Positions 1 to 4,991 of a DNA stretch of 10,926 nucleotides are shown here, in pieces. Positions within the stretch are counted from its first letter, which is position 1. Each line of letters begins with the position of its first letter. The stretch covers positions 1-10,926 of the forward strand of contig UQQA01000084.1 in NCBI GenBank assembly GCA_900543105.1, read 5' to 3'. Source of the DNA: an uncultured Ruminococcus sp. (GTDB lineage Bacteria; Bacillota; Clostridia; Oscillospirales; Ruminococcaceae). The notes beneath the pieces are model-generated. The model saw nothing but the letters and a program-made list of their open reading frames with translations, did no database searches and was not told the origin of the DNA. The position numbers and the translations under genes were made by a program.

Positions 1-191
1 TGTATTATAAGCCTTAAAAGCTTGCATATCTTGTGGAAAGTCTTTTCGCAAACATAAGCATCGGGGTCTGCTCCGTCAACGATAGTCAGCCAGGCGGCGC
101 ATTGCTTTTTAACATATTTCGGCGCTTTTCTGTTTGTGTCGTCAATGCACCATAGCGCATACTTATATGCCGGACTCTCTTTTATCGTCAA
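1..191 (-). CDS. terL: Terminase large subunit, N-terminal part (cut by window edge)
   Basis: The first 63 residues of a phage terminase large subunit, the ATPase/nuclease motor that packages DNA into the prohead. The visible part reads SPAYKYALWCIDD, then KYVKKQCAAWL and a run ending KTFHKICKLL, which matches the conserved N-terminal segment that precedes the Walker A ATPase domain in Terminase_1-type large subunits. The ATPase and nuclease motifs lie beyond the left edge. I place the start at a TTG (189-191), because GGAGG sits 8 nt upstream of it and no ATG fits. The gene follows the small terminase subunit by 55 nt in the same direction, the usual TerS-TerL order. The family call rests on the N-terminal segment and on position. 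Confidence 0.85.
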   Translation of the reverse strand, partial: MTIKESPAYKYALWCIDDTNRKAPKYVKKQCAAWLTIVDGADPDAYVCEKTFHKICKLLRLII

Positions 192-192
192 C

Positions 193-204
193 CTGCTCAC
201 CTCC
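193..204 (-). promoter_or_regulatory. Ribosome binding site setting the TTG start of the large terminase
   Basis: On the minus strand this reads GGAGGTGAGCAG, a strong Shine-Dalgarno followed by one base and the TTG start. The same 12 bases recur before the small terminase start at 839-850, which supports TTG initiation for both genes. Confidence 0.6.
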
Positions 205-246
205 GTGATTTTATCTTAACATAAAACCAAGCGGAGAAACGGACAG

Positions 247-837
247 TTATTTTTCACTGCCTGCATCGGTAGTGTCTGTATCCTCCTCATCGTCCATAAG
301 AGCCGCAAGCAGCGGATTTTCTGCTTTCTGCGGTGTTTTCGGAATGTTGCGCAAAGCCGCCGAGATAGTCATAACGTTTTCTTTGTCGATAGCAAGCATC
401 ATATTCCGCTTTCGGTCGATAGCCGCACCGATGCTAATTTTCTGTGATTTCAGCTTTGCGACCTGCTTTGAAAAAGACATAATCGCATCGAAGTCCTTTA
501 CCTCCAGCTTCTTAAACTCCCGTTCAAGCTCGTTCGTGAGCTCACGAAGATGATCTATGTCCTCTTCAAGCTCGACTATCTCCGAATAAAGCTCGCAGTA
601 AGTGTTTATCCCCGAAGAGTACAGCGCATCGTTTTTCTCGATGTTCGCCATAAGCTTCGATATGCGCAGGAACTCTTTGTGAGCAGTCTTGTTGCTGCGA
701 ACCTCTTTCCGCTCCCATAAGGGCTGACCGCTCAGAACGGATTTCTCCGCTTCCTCCCTCGCTGCAAGCTCCGCCTTTGTTCGATGACTTTTCCCCTCAG
801 CTTTTATAACGCCTGCCGTTTTTGACGGTCTTCCCAA
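247..837 (-). CDS. terS: Terminase small subunit, P27-like
   Basis: Predicted phage terminase small subunit, which recognises the packaging site and recruits the large subunit. The protein (196 aa from the chosen start) opens with GRPSKTAGVIKAEGKSHRTK, the basic N-terminal signature of P27-type small subunits. A helical segment around AHKEFLRISKLM...YCELYSEIVELEEDI corresponds to the family core, followed by more coiled-coil-like helices and an acidic C-terminus (MDDEEDTDT). I chose the TTG at 835-837, because GGAGG lies 8 nt before it, exactly as for the large subunit. A GTG at 844-846 would add three residues but overlaps the Shine-Dalgarno. It sits directly before the large subunit and after a HNH nuclease, the standard HNH-TerS-TerL packaging order. 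It is somewhat longer than many P27 proteins because of the acidic tail. Confidence 0.85.
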   Translation of the reverse strand: MGRPSKTAGVIKAEGKSHRTKAELAAREEAEKSVLSGQPLWERKEVRSNKTAHKEFLRISKLMANIEKNDALYSSGINTYCELYSEIVELEEDIDHLRELTNELEREFKKLEVKDFDAIMSFSKQVAKLKSQKISIGAAIDRKRNMMLAIDKENVMTISAALRNIPKTPQKAENPLLAALMDDEEDTDTTDAGSEK

Positions 838-838
838 T

Positions 839-850
839 CTGCTCACCTCC
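839..850 (-). promoter_or_regulatory. Ribosome binding site setting the TTG start of the small terminase
   Basis: On the minus strand this is GGAGGTGAGCAG, identical to the site at 193-204. It places GGAGG 8 nt before TTG 835-837, and makes the internal GTG (844-846) a less likely start. Confidence 0.6.
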
Positions 851-1032
851 CACTCTTACCCTGTTTTTATCATAGCATACACCGCCGCTCAAAAACGGAC
901 ATTTGAGCAAAATGCATTTTTACAAAAAAATAATTTGCTCATTTTGGGAGCTTTTTGTTCACGAAGGGCAGGAGTAGGTGTCCGAGATCCTCCCCGAAGA
1001 AGCGTGACATACCGGGGGTACTACTTTGATTT
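851..1032. other. Non-coding gap between HNH and small terminase; possible cos region
   Basis: I see no gene here. The gap holds a perfect 7-bp inverted repeat GCTCAAA/TTTGAGC (887-893 and 902-908, 8-nt loop). A second, overlapping pair is GAGCAAA/TTTGCTC (905-911 and 934-940). It also holds a GC-rich block with CCCCG at 992-996 and CGGGG at 1013-1017, ending ACCGGGGGTA at 1011-1020. In HNH-containing cos phages the cohesive-end site commonly lies beside the HNH and terminase genes, so this is a reasonable place for cos. That is inference from position and base composition only. The T-run near 922-932 (minus strand) could also form a weak terminator, but the adjacent stems are short. Confidence 0.35.
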
Positions 1033-1425
1033 TTAGGGCATCTCGGATAAATCCTCGGATTTTGCTAATTTTTTGAGTAAAATTGCAGGTATTTTCCCGT
1101 TTTCCGCAAGCTTGTGATGATAGCTGCATAAACAGATGAGGTTGTCATCGTCAAGCCTCTTGCCAAAGTCTACCGACAGCGGCACAATGTGGTGAACGCT
1201 GACTTCACTGACGTATGCGATAGGCTTATTGCCGTAGCCGATAGCACACAAGCGGCACATATTGCGGTCACGCATACGGATATACGCACGTTTATATTGC
1301 CACTGCTTTGAGTTACGAAATTTGACTATTGCGTTTGCTGCTTTATTTCGCTGCCACTGCGGACGTTTCGGACAAACATAGTTTATTTCGTGCAACTGAT
1401 TGCAATAAGGACAGGCTTTTTTCAC
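1033..1425 (-). CDS. Phage HNH endonuclease
   Basis: Small phage HNH nuclease (130 aa). In phages with this gene order it works with the terminase at the packaging cut. Two CxxC-type pairs are visible: CPYC near the N-terminus, and CRLC around residue 57. The core is VSVHHIVPLSVDF followed by DDDNLICLCSYHHKLAE, which gives the His-His, Asn and final His of the HNH ββα-metal fold. Length is usual for the family. The start is a GTG (1423-1425) with GAGGGC about 8 nt upstream, and it overlaps the stop of the upstream 57-residue HTH gene, so translation is probably coupled. It lies just before the small terminase. An unrelated homing HNH is possible, but the position favours a packaging role. Confidence 0.88.
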   Translation of the reverse strand: MKKACPYCNQLHEINYVCPKRPQWQRNKAANAIVKFRNSKQWQYKRAYIRMRDRNMCRLCAIGYGNKPIAYVSEVSVHHIVPLSVDFGKRLDDDNLICLCSYHHKLAENGKIPAILLKKLAKSEDLSEMP

Positions 1426-1595
1426 TTTTTCGCCCTCTTTTGACGCTTAGGACTGCCTAAGCCGTAGTATTTATACAACCTTTGCAGCGTCCTTTCGGAA
1501 ACATAAAACTGCATTGCAACTTTCGTGCGGCTCTGACCTGCTTTTTCTTGTTCCCACGCTCTTCTTGCCTTCTGCTCAGATAAACAGTACTTCAT
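1422..1595 (-). CDS. Small HTH protein (57 aa)
   Basis: A short basic protein whose middle reads AWEQEKAGQSRTKVAMQFYVSERTLQRLYKYYG, a helix-turn-helix of the resolvase/homeodomain type, with SERTLQRLYKYY as probable recognition helix. The last ten residues are almost all Lys/Arg (PKRQKRAKK), which would suit DNA binding. The ATG (1593-1595) follows GGAGGG by 6 nt. It overlaps the stop of the VRR-NUC gene as ATGA, and its own TGA overlaps the GTG of the HNH gene, so all three genes look translationally coupled. Its role is not known. Given the neighbours it may be a late-gene regulator (similar short HTH proteins often sit before phage packaging genes) or an accessory to DNA processing. The reading frame and overlaps are seen directly; the role is inferred. 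Confidence 0.75.
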   Translation of the reverse strand: MKYCLSEQKARRAWEQEKAGQSRTKVAMQFYVSERTLQRLYKYYGLGSPKRQKRAKK

Positions 1596-1966
1596 TTTGC
1601 TCCCTCCAAGTAGCTGATAATAACCTCTCTCGCCTCGTCAAAGCCGTAGCAGACAATGACCTTATAGCCCTGACCTCTCAGCGCATCTATCCACTCTTTT
1701 TGCGCCGCTGACAGCTTGCCGCCTTTTGTGCGTTTAAGCTCAATGTATAAGCCGTGATAGCCGCCTCTTGCACACGGCAGGAAAATATCCGGCACACCTG
1801 CCTTAACACCCTGCACCTTAAAGCGTGCCGCCTCTGACTTGCTCCGCTTGCCGCCGTTAGGTATGTGATGCATCAGATCAAGCTCGGGATATTTGCCGCG
1901 TGCCCAAGCCGCCCACGCAAAAATGTGTGCCTGCTCTGTGTCCTCTGTCGGTATGTAGTGCTGCAT
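1592..1966 (-). CDS. VRR-NUC domain nuclease
   Basis: A stand-alone VRR-NUC protein (124 aa), a PD-(D/E)XK-type nuclease fold common in phages and related to the nuclease domain of eukaryotic FAN1. Visible elements are Glu11 in the first helix, HIPNGGKR around residues 34-41, then GVKAGVPDIFLP (Asp60 as metal ligand), YIELKR (Glu76 and Lys78, the ExK pair) and Gln89 in LSAAQKEW. Members act as structure-specific or Holliday-junction-type nucleases, which fits its place directly behind a HUH replication protein. The ATG at 1964-1966 lies 3 nt after the upstream Rep stop, and the gene ends in an ATGA overlap with the next gene. All expected catalytic residues are present. The exact substrate in this phage is inferred. 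Confidence 0.88.
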   Translation of the reverse strand: MQHYIPTEDTEQAHIFAWAAWARGKYPELDLMHHIPNGGKRSKSEAARFKVQGVKAGVPDIFLPCARGGYHGLYIELKRTKGGKLSAAQKEWIDALRGQGYKVIVCYGFDEAREVIISYLEGAK

Positions 1967-1969
1967 TTT

Positions 1970-2728
1970 TTAAATCCTCCTTTTTGCGTCAGGTATCAGC
2001 ACATAAGACTGATACGGATATCCTGTGTATTCGTCAATGCTGTTATAAACGCTGTCCGACTTTACCGTCCAGCCGTGTGGCGCTCTCGGTTCCTCAAGCC
2101 AGCGTTCGGCTTTTATTACCTCGTATGTATCTTTCGGACGTTCGAGATTTGTGCTGCAATTATAGCGCTTTTTGTTTGGCTCGTGGATGCCGTCCGCAAA
2201 CTGCCCTGTATCGGTGTCGTATTTCAGCAGATATGCCGCAAGCCCGTAATAGTCATAATTCGCCCACAAAACAGAGTTTACGGGAACATTTCCGCAGGCT
2301 TTATCTGCTTTCCACTTTGCCTGTATCACTGCATACGGAATATACTGCGGAAGAATTATGTGGTGATGATATTGCCCGTTTTTTCCTTTATGCGTCACCG
2401 TGATATATTTAAATACTATTCCCATCTTGTCACAGTATCGGCGCAGACGCTTCAGAAAATTGCTCAAATGCTTTTCGGCTTCTTCAAGCTCTTTCATCGT
2501 TCCAAGCGGATAAGTGAGCGATAAATGCCAGTCGGCTTCTTCAAAATTCAATGCCATAAGGTCAAAGAGGTTCTGAACAGTATGCCGTGAATTGTTCTTC
2601 TCCATTTTCTTACTTTGACGCTTACAGTATCGTCTTGCTTTTCTCGGCAAATGATTGCCAAACATACCGCAATGAAATTTTGTGATTCTGATCTCATCTC
2701 TGATCTGTCTTGTCTTTTTACAATACAC
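1970..2728 (-). CDS. rep: HUH rolling-circle-type replication protein
   Basis: A Rep-like protein of 252 aa of the HUH nickase superfamily, which cuts one DNA strand through a tyrosine to start replication. The three expected motifs appear in order: motif 1 DWHLSLTY (residues 66-73), motif 2 YHHHIILP (120-127, the metal-binding His pair), and motif 3 YYGLAAYLLKY (160-170), where Tyr166 or Tyr170 is the likely nicking residue. The basic N-terminus (PRKARRYCKRQSKK) may bind DNA. The start is a GTG at 2726-2728 with GGGAG about 10 nt upstream, so an internal start near Met42 cannot be excluded. It follows a 225-nt repeat-rich gap that may hold its origin and precedes VRR-NUC by 3 nt. In clostridial phages such proteins are usually labelled rolling circle replication-associated. 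I do not see a helicase domain. Confidence 0.82.
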   Translation of the reverse strand: MYCKKTRQIRDEIRITKFHCGMFGNHLPRKARRYCKRQSKKMEKNNSRHTVQNLFDLMALNFEEADWHLSLTYPLGTMKELEEAEKHLSNFLKRLRRYCDKMGIVFKYITVTHKGKNGQYHHHIILPQYIPYAVIQAKWKADKACGNVPVNSVLWANYDYYGLAAYLLKYDTDTGQFADGIHEPNKKRYNCSTNLERPKDTYEVIKAERWLEEPRAPHGWTVKSDSVYNSIDEYTGYPYQSYVLIPDAKRRI

Positions 2729-2854
2729 TTGGCACTCACTCCCAATATATAGAATTTAGAAAACGTCCCGAATGTTAAACCTTAATCAAGGGTCTTTAAA
2801 AGGGTCTTGCTCCCTCATTTTTGCATTATAATAGTATAGCCGCCCTAATATGGC

Positions 2855-2885
2855 AATAAGGCAAGCCTGACCTGCTCGCCTTATT
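2855..2885. repeat. Inverted repeat AATAAGGC / GCCTTATT
   Basis: Perfect 8-bp arms separated by 15 nt, within the candidate origin. No T-tract follows on either strand, so it is a poor match to an intrinsic terminator. Confidence 0.6.
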
Positions 2886-2901
2886 ACCTATGTATCACCG
2901 C

Positions 2902-2925
2902 CGCCTCAAATGGCAGTAAGAGGCG
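2902..2925. repeat. Inverted repeat CGCCTC / GAGGCG
   Basis: Perfect 6-bp GC-rich arms with a 12-nt loop. The loop and distal arm contain ATGGCAGTAAG, nearly identical to the sequence at 2850-2860 that starts the neighbouring hairpin. Confidence 0.6.
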
Positions 2926-2953
2926 TTATCCTTTGGCAGTGTTACAAGCTTTG

Positions 2954-3214
2954 TTATTTTATCTTCACGCCGCCCTGCTCCAACGCAAGGCGGACATTGT
3001 GCGGACTGCGCTTAAGTACCTCGGCAATCTTTAAAATCGTCATACCCTCGTTGTACCATTTGCAGACAAGGAAAACTGTATCTTTTGTAAAAATACGGTT
3101 GAGCTGTTTACTTTTACTGCCTCTGCAATCGGGAAACATATAGGCATTGGAGTTTTTACTGTGTTCAACGCCAAAACTATTTCCGCAGACGTAGCACGTT
3201 ACTTTTTTAGCCAT
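2954..3214 (-). CDS. Small zinc-finger plus HTH protein
   Basis: A basic protein of 86 aa. The N-terminus has a CYVC pair (Cys7, Cys10) and a later Cys30, suggesting one metal site. The C-terminal half, KWYNEGMTILKIAEVLKRSPHNVRLALEQ (about 53-80), reads as a resolvase-type helix-turn-helix in which SPHNVRLAL would be the recognition helix. I chose the ATG at 3212-3214 with GGTGAGG just upstream. An upstream GTG at 3236-3238 would add 8 residues and overlap the preceding gene more. With the chosen start it overlaps the zinc-ribbon gene before it by 8 nt. A DNA-binding role is likely. Its position as the last gene before the putative origin suggests control of rep or of replication, which is inference. 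I do not recognise a named family. Confidence 0.75.
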   Translation of the reverse strand: MAKKVTCYVCGNSFGVEHSKNSNAYMFPDCRGSKSKQLNRIFTKDTVFLVCKWYNEGMTILKIAEVLKRSPHNVRLALEQGGVKIK

Positions 3215-3593
3215 TTTCCTCACCGCCCATTTTCGCACCGCAATTAGGGCAATACGGTGTTATATCGTCCTCGTCATATCCGTAAAGCCCACATTCGGAA
3301 CATTTAGGTTTTATTACAGTTATTCGCTTTTTTAAAATCATTGCTTTTTTGTTTATGTTGCTTCCGTCAACAAGTGTGCCGTTTCTACAGGTTGTAAAGC
3401 TCTCTTTAAGCCCGATTTTAGCTGTCGGGATTAATCTTGTGCGTTTGGTTAAAATCCAATGTCCGTGACAAACAGGCTCAACGTCGGCAACCTTGCAATC
3501 TTCCATTAGTATTTCGTCAAGCCACAAAGGTAATCTACCGTTTCGTTTGTCGATAACGTTTAATAATTCATCAAGATTTATATACCTTGCCAT
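3207..3593 (-). CDS. Phage zinc-ribbon protein
   Basis: A 128-aa protein of a type common in clostridial phages. It starts MARYINLDELLNVIDK, a region that recurs in small early phage proteins with ADVEPV later on (here VADVEPVCHGHW, about 35-46). It ends in a zinc ribbon with CSEC (Cys98, Cys101) and CPNC (Cys115, Cys118) before GAKM. The ATG at 3591-3593 follows AAAGGA and lies one base after the TGA of the upstream gene, giving coupled translation. An earlier in-frame Met exists at 3647 but would overlap that gene by 53 nt. The middle part (about 50-95) is basic and unlike the usual family, so this copy may carry an insertion. Function is unknown; a protein- or nucleic-acid-binding role is inferred from the ribbon. 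Confidence 0.78.
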   Translation of the reverse strand: MARYINLDELLNVIDKRNGRLPLWLDEILMEDCKVADVEPVCHGHWILTKRTRLIPTAKIGLKESFTTCRNGTLVDGSNINKKAMILKKRITVIKPKCSECGLYGYDEDDITPYCPNCGAKMGGEENG

Positions 3594-3594
3594 T

Positions 3595-3831
3595 TCAACC
3601 GTCCTTTCTTTTGCCGTAACTGCAAAAATCGTCGGGTCTGTTTCCATCCGTTCTGATTGTTCGGCAGCAAAACGGGTAATATTTGCAATCCTTACACCTT
3701 ACGACTTTTACAACGTCAGCGGCAGGCTGTTTCATAATCAGCTCATTTATCAAAGCGTTGTAATATTCGGGTGCAAGTGTATTAAGGTTTTTGATAAGGT
3801 CGTCACGCTCTATGTATTCTTTTTCCGGCAT
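3595..3831 (-). CDS. Small Cys-rich phage protein
   Basis: A 78-aa protein with EYIERDDLIKNL near the N-terminus, PAADVVKVVRCKDCKYYP in the middle (Cys46, Cys49) and FCSYGKRKDG at the C-terminus (Cys70). This is a recurring small early protein of clostridial phages and has the same IxxxDLL...ADV layout as its downstream neighbour, so the two are probably distant paralogues. The Cys set (46, 49, 55, 56, 70) suggests metal binding. The ATG at 3829-3831 has GGAGA 8-9 nt upstream. No function is known for the family. Its fixed place among early genes suggests host or replication modulation, which I cannot support further. Confidence 0.78.
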   Translation of the reverse strand: MPEKEYIERDDLIKNLNTLAPEYYNALINELIMKQPAADVVKVVRCKDCKYYPFCCRTIRTDGNRPDDFCSYGKRKDG

Positions 3832-3836
3832 TGTAA

Positions 3837-4034
3837 TTATCTCCTATTACAATTTGCACAGTAAGCCGCACACTTATCACAGCCGTCACAGCTTGGTTTG
3901 CTCTCAGTCTGCTGTCTGTCTGCCTCGTGCCAAGTCTGATACAACGCCCATGCAAGCGGCTTGCGTACCCATTTGAGGTTGAGGGCTGTTTTATAGTTTG
4001 CCCTCAACAGCTCTATTGCTTTGTCAAGTGTCAT
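3837..4034 (-). CDS. Small Cys-rich protein (65 aa)
   Basis: The N-terminal two thirds read MTLDKAIELLRANYKTALNL and then a Trp-rich stretch (KWVRKPLAWALYQTWHEAD). The C-terminus has five Cys in CDGCDKCAAYCANC (Cys49, 52, 55, 59, 62), a compact metal-binding tail. I chose the ATG at 4032-4034, which overlaps the previous gene's stop by 11 nt. A TTG at 4041-4043 would add three residues but sits only 3 nt after GGAGG. The family resembles small early proteins of clostridial phages with a conserved N-terminal DKAIELL helix. Function is unknown. Confidence 0.7.
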   Translation of the reverse strand: MTLDKAIELLRANYKTALNLKWVRKPLAWALYQTWHEADRQQTESKPSCDGCDKCAAYCANCNRR

Positions 4035-4977
4035 TTCCGCCAATCTCCTCCAAAGCCAAATTTAAGAAATGTGCAACCGCACCCTTGAATTTTTTACACT
4101 TTTCTTCATCTGAGATTTTTTCAAGCTCAGCCGATATCTGCTGTAGATCCTTTTGCAGTTCGCCAAGATAAAATTTCATTGTGATCTGCTCTGCATCGGC
4201 ATTATTTTCAGCTTTCTTCAGCTTTTCCTCCAATGCCTTTACCTTTTCCTGTGATGCATTTTTTTCGCCGTCGACCTGCTCCTGCAATGCGGCTTTTTCA
4301 CGCTCGGATTTATCGAGCTTGTCCTTAAGCTTGCTGATCTCGGCACTATGTTTGGCTTTATCCTCGGCAAGTGCCTTTTGCACAAGCTTGTCCAGCTCCT
4401 CAGGGTCGGGTTCACGGACCGCAACCTCGGCAGGCTTTTCTGATAATACTTTCAACTGCTGTTCAAGGTCGGTCACCCTCATCGATTCTTTTCTCTTTTC
4501 TTTTTCGAGCGACTTGGCTTTGTCCTCAAATAAGGACAGCTGTTCGCCTTTTTCGCAGTTTTCGACTTTCAGCCGCTCGATTTCCGCTTTGAGTTCGTTC
4601 ACGGTCAGCTCATCGGCATTGACCTGCTCCATAAATTCTTTGCGGTCGAGCGGATTGACGTGCGTGAGCAGTTCCAGCTTCGTCACCCCGAGATTTGCAT
4701 TTGACTGCAAAAAGGCAGGTGGGAGCTCCTCATAGATTTTTATGTATGTATAAGCCTGACGGGACTTGATGTTTGCTTTGTCCTCGCAATAAACGCCGAA
4801 ATCATCATAGCCAAGTGCCGTATAAAGCTTATCATCACGCATCTGTTTTAAGCATCGGCACATCTCTAAAAGTGCGTTTGCGGCAATAGTGCCGTTTGTG
4901 ATGATCTGCTGATGCAGCGCAAGTGCCGCCGAATATTCGGGGCTGTTTACGTCTGTTGTTATTATCTCATTTGACAT
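4024..4977 (-). CDS. Long coiled-coil phage protein with clamp-binding-type motif
   Basis: A 317-aa protein. The N-terminal part (about 28-120) is helical and contains ALGYDDFGVYCEDKANIKSR followed by YIKIYEEL and LLTHVNP. It resembles the DUF3102-like or ParB/Noc-like helical domains of Firmicutes phage proteins. From about 125 to 290 the sequence is a nearly unbroken charged coiled coil (LKAEIERLKVEN, LKDKLDKSEREKAALQEQV). At residues 146-150 it has QLSLF, an exact match to the QL(S/D)LF pentapeptide with which bacterial proteins bind the β sliding clamp. The ATG at 4975-4977 has GGAGG 7 nt upstream. It follows PcfJ by 14 nt. A structural or replication-linked role is inferred; the enzyme content appears to be nil. 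Confidence 0.72.
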   Translation of the reverse strand: MSNEIITTDVNSPEYSAALALHQQIITNGTIAANALLEMCRCLKQMRDDKLYTALGYDDFGVYCEDKANIKSRQAYTYIKIYEELPPAFLQSNANLGVTKLELLTHVNPLDRKEFMEQVNADELTVNELKAEIERLKVENCEKGEQLSLFEDKAKSLEKEKRKESMRVTDLEQQLKVLSEKPAEVAVREPDPEELDKLVQKALAEDKAKHSAEISKLKDKLDKSEREKAALQEQVDGEKNASQEKVKALEEKLKKAENNADAEQITMKFYLGELQKDLQQISAELEKISDEEKCKKFKGAVAHFLNLALEEIGGNDT

Positions 4978-4991
4978 TGTAATACCTCCGA

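Larger units (their letters stand above)
2729..2953. other. Repeat-rich gap before rep; candidate replication origin
   Basis: I see no gene in these 225 bases, but there is much structure. AAGGGTCTT occurs twice in direct order 12 bp apart (2788-2796 and 2800-2808). ATGGCAATAAG (2850-2860) and ATGGCAGTAAG (2910-2920) are exactly 60 bp apart, and each is part of a hairpin: AATAAGGC/GCCTTATT (2855-2862 and 2878-2885) and CGCCTC/GAGGCG (2902-2907 and 2920-2925). A minus-strand TATAAT at 2825-2830 could be the -10 of a local promoter, but the best -35 (TTGCCA, 2851-2856) is 20 bp away. Iteron-like repeats plus hairpins just upstream of a HUH rep gene suggest the double-strand origin. A transcription terminator/promoter junction is the alternative. 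Confidence 0.4.

Noticed and set aside
887..940. Inverted repeats as a terminator after the HNH gene
   Set aside because: The perfect 7-bp stem has no T-run after it on either strand, and the stem that does have a T-run is only 4 bp.
1865..2524. Plus-strand open frame of 219 codons opposite rep and VRR-NUC
   Set aside because: The minus-strand genes show full catalytic motifs; this frame has none and looks like an antisense shadow.
2825..2856. Minus-strand TATAAT before rep as a strong promoter
   Set aside because: The only -35-like word, TTGCCA, is 20 bp away. It is kept only as a weak possibility inside the candidate origin.
4181..4735. Plus-strand open frame of 184 codons, very Ser/Phe-rich
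   Set aside because: It is the antisense of the Lys/Glu-rich coiled coil at 4024-4977. Its composition follows from that, and it has no ribosome binding site of note.
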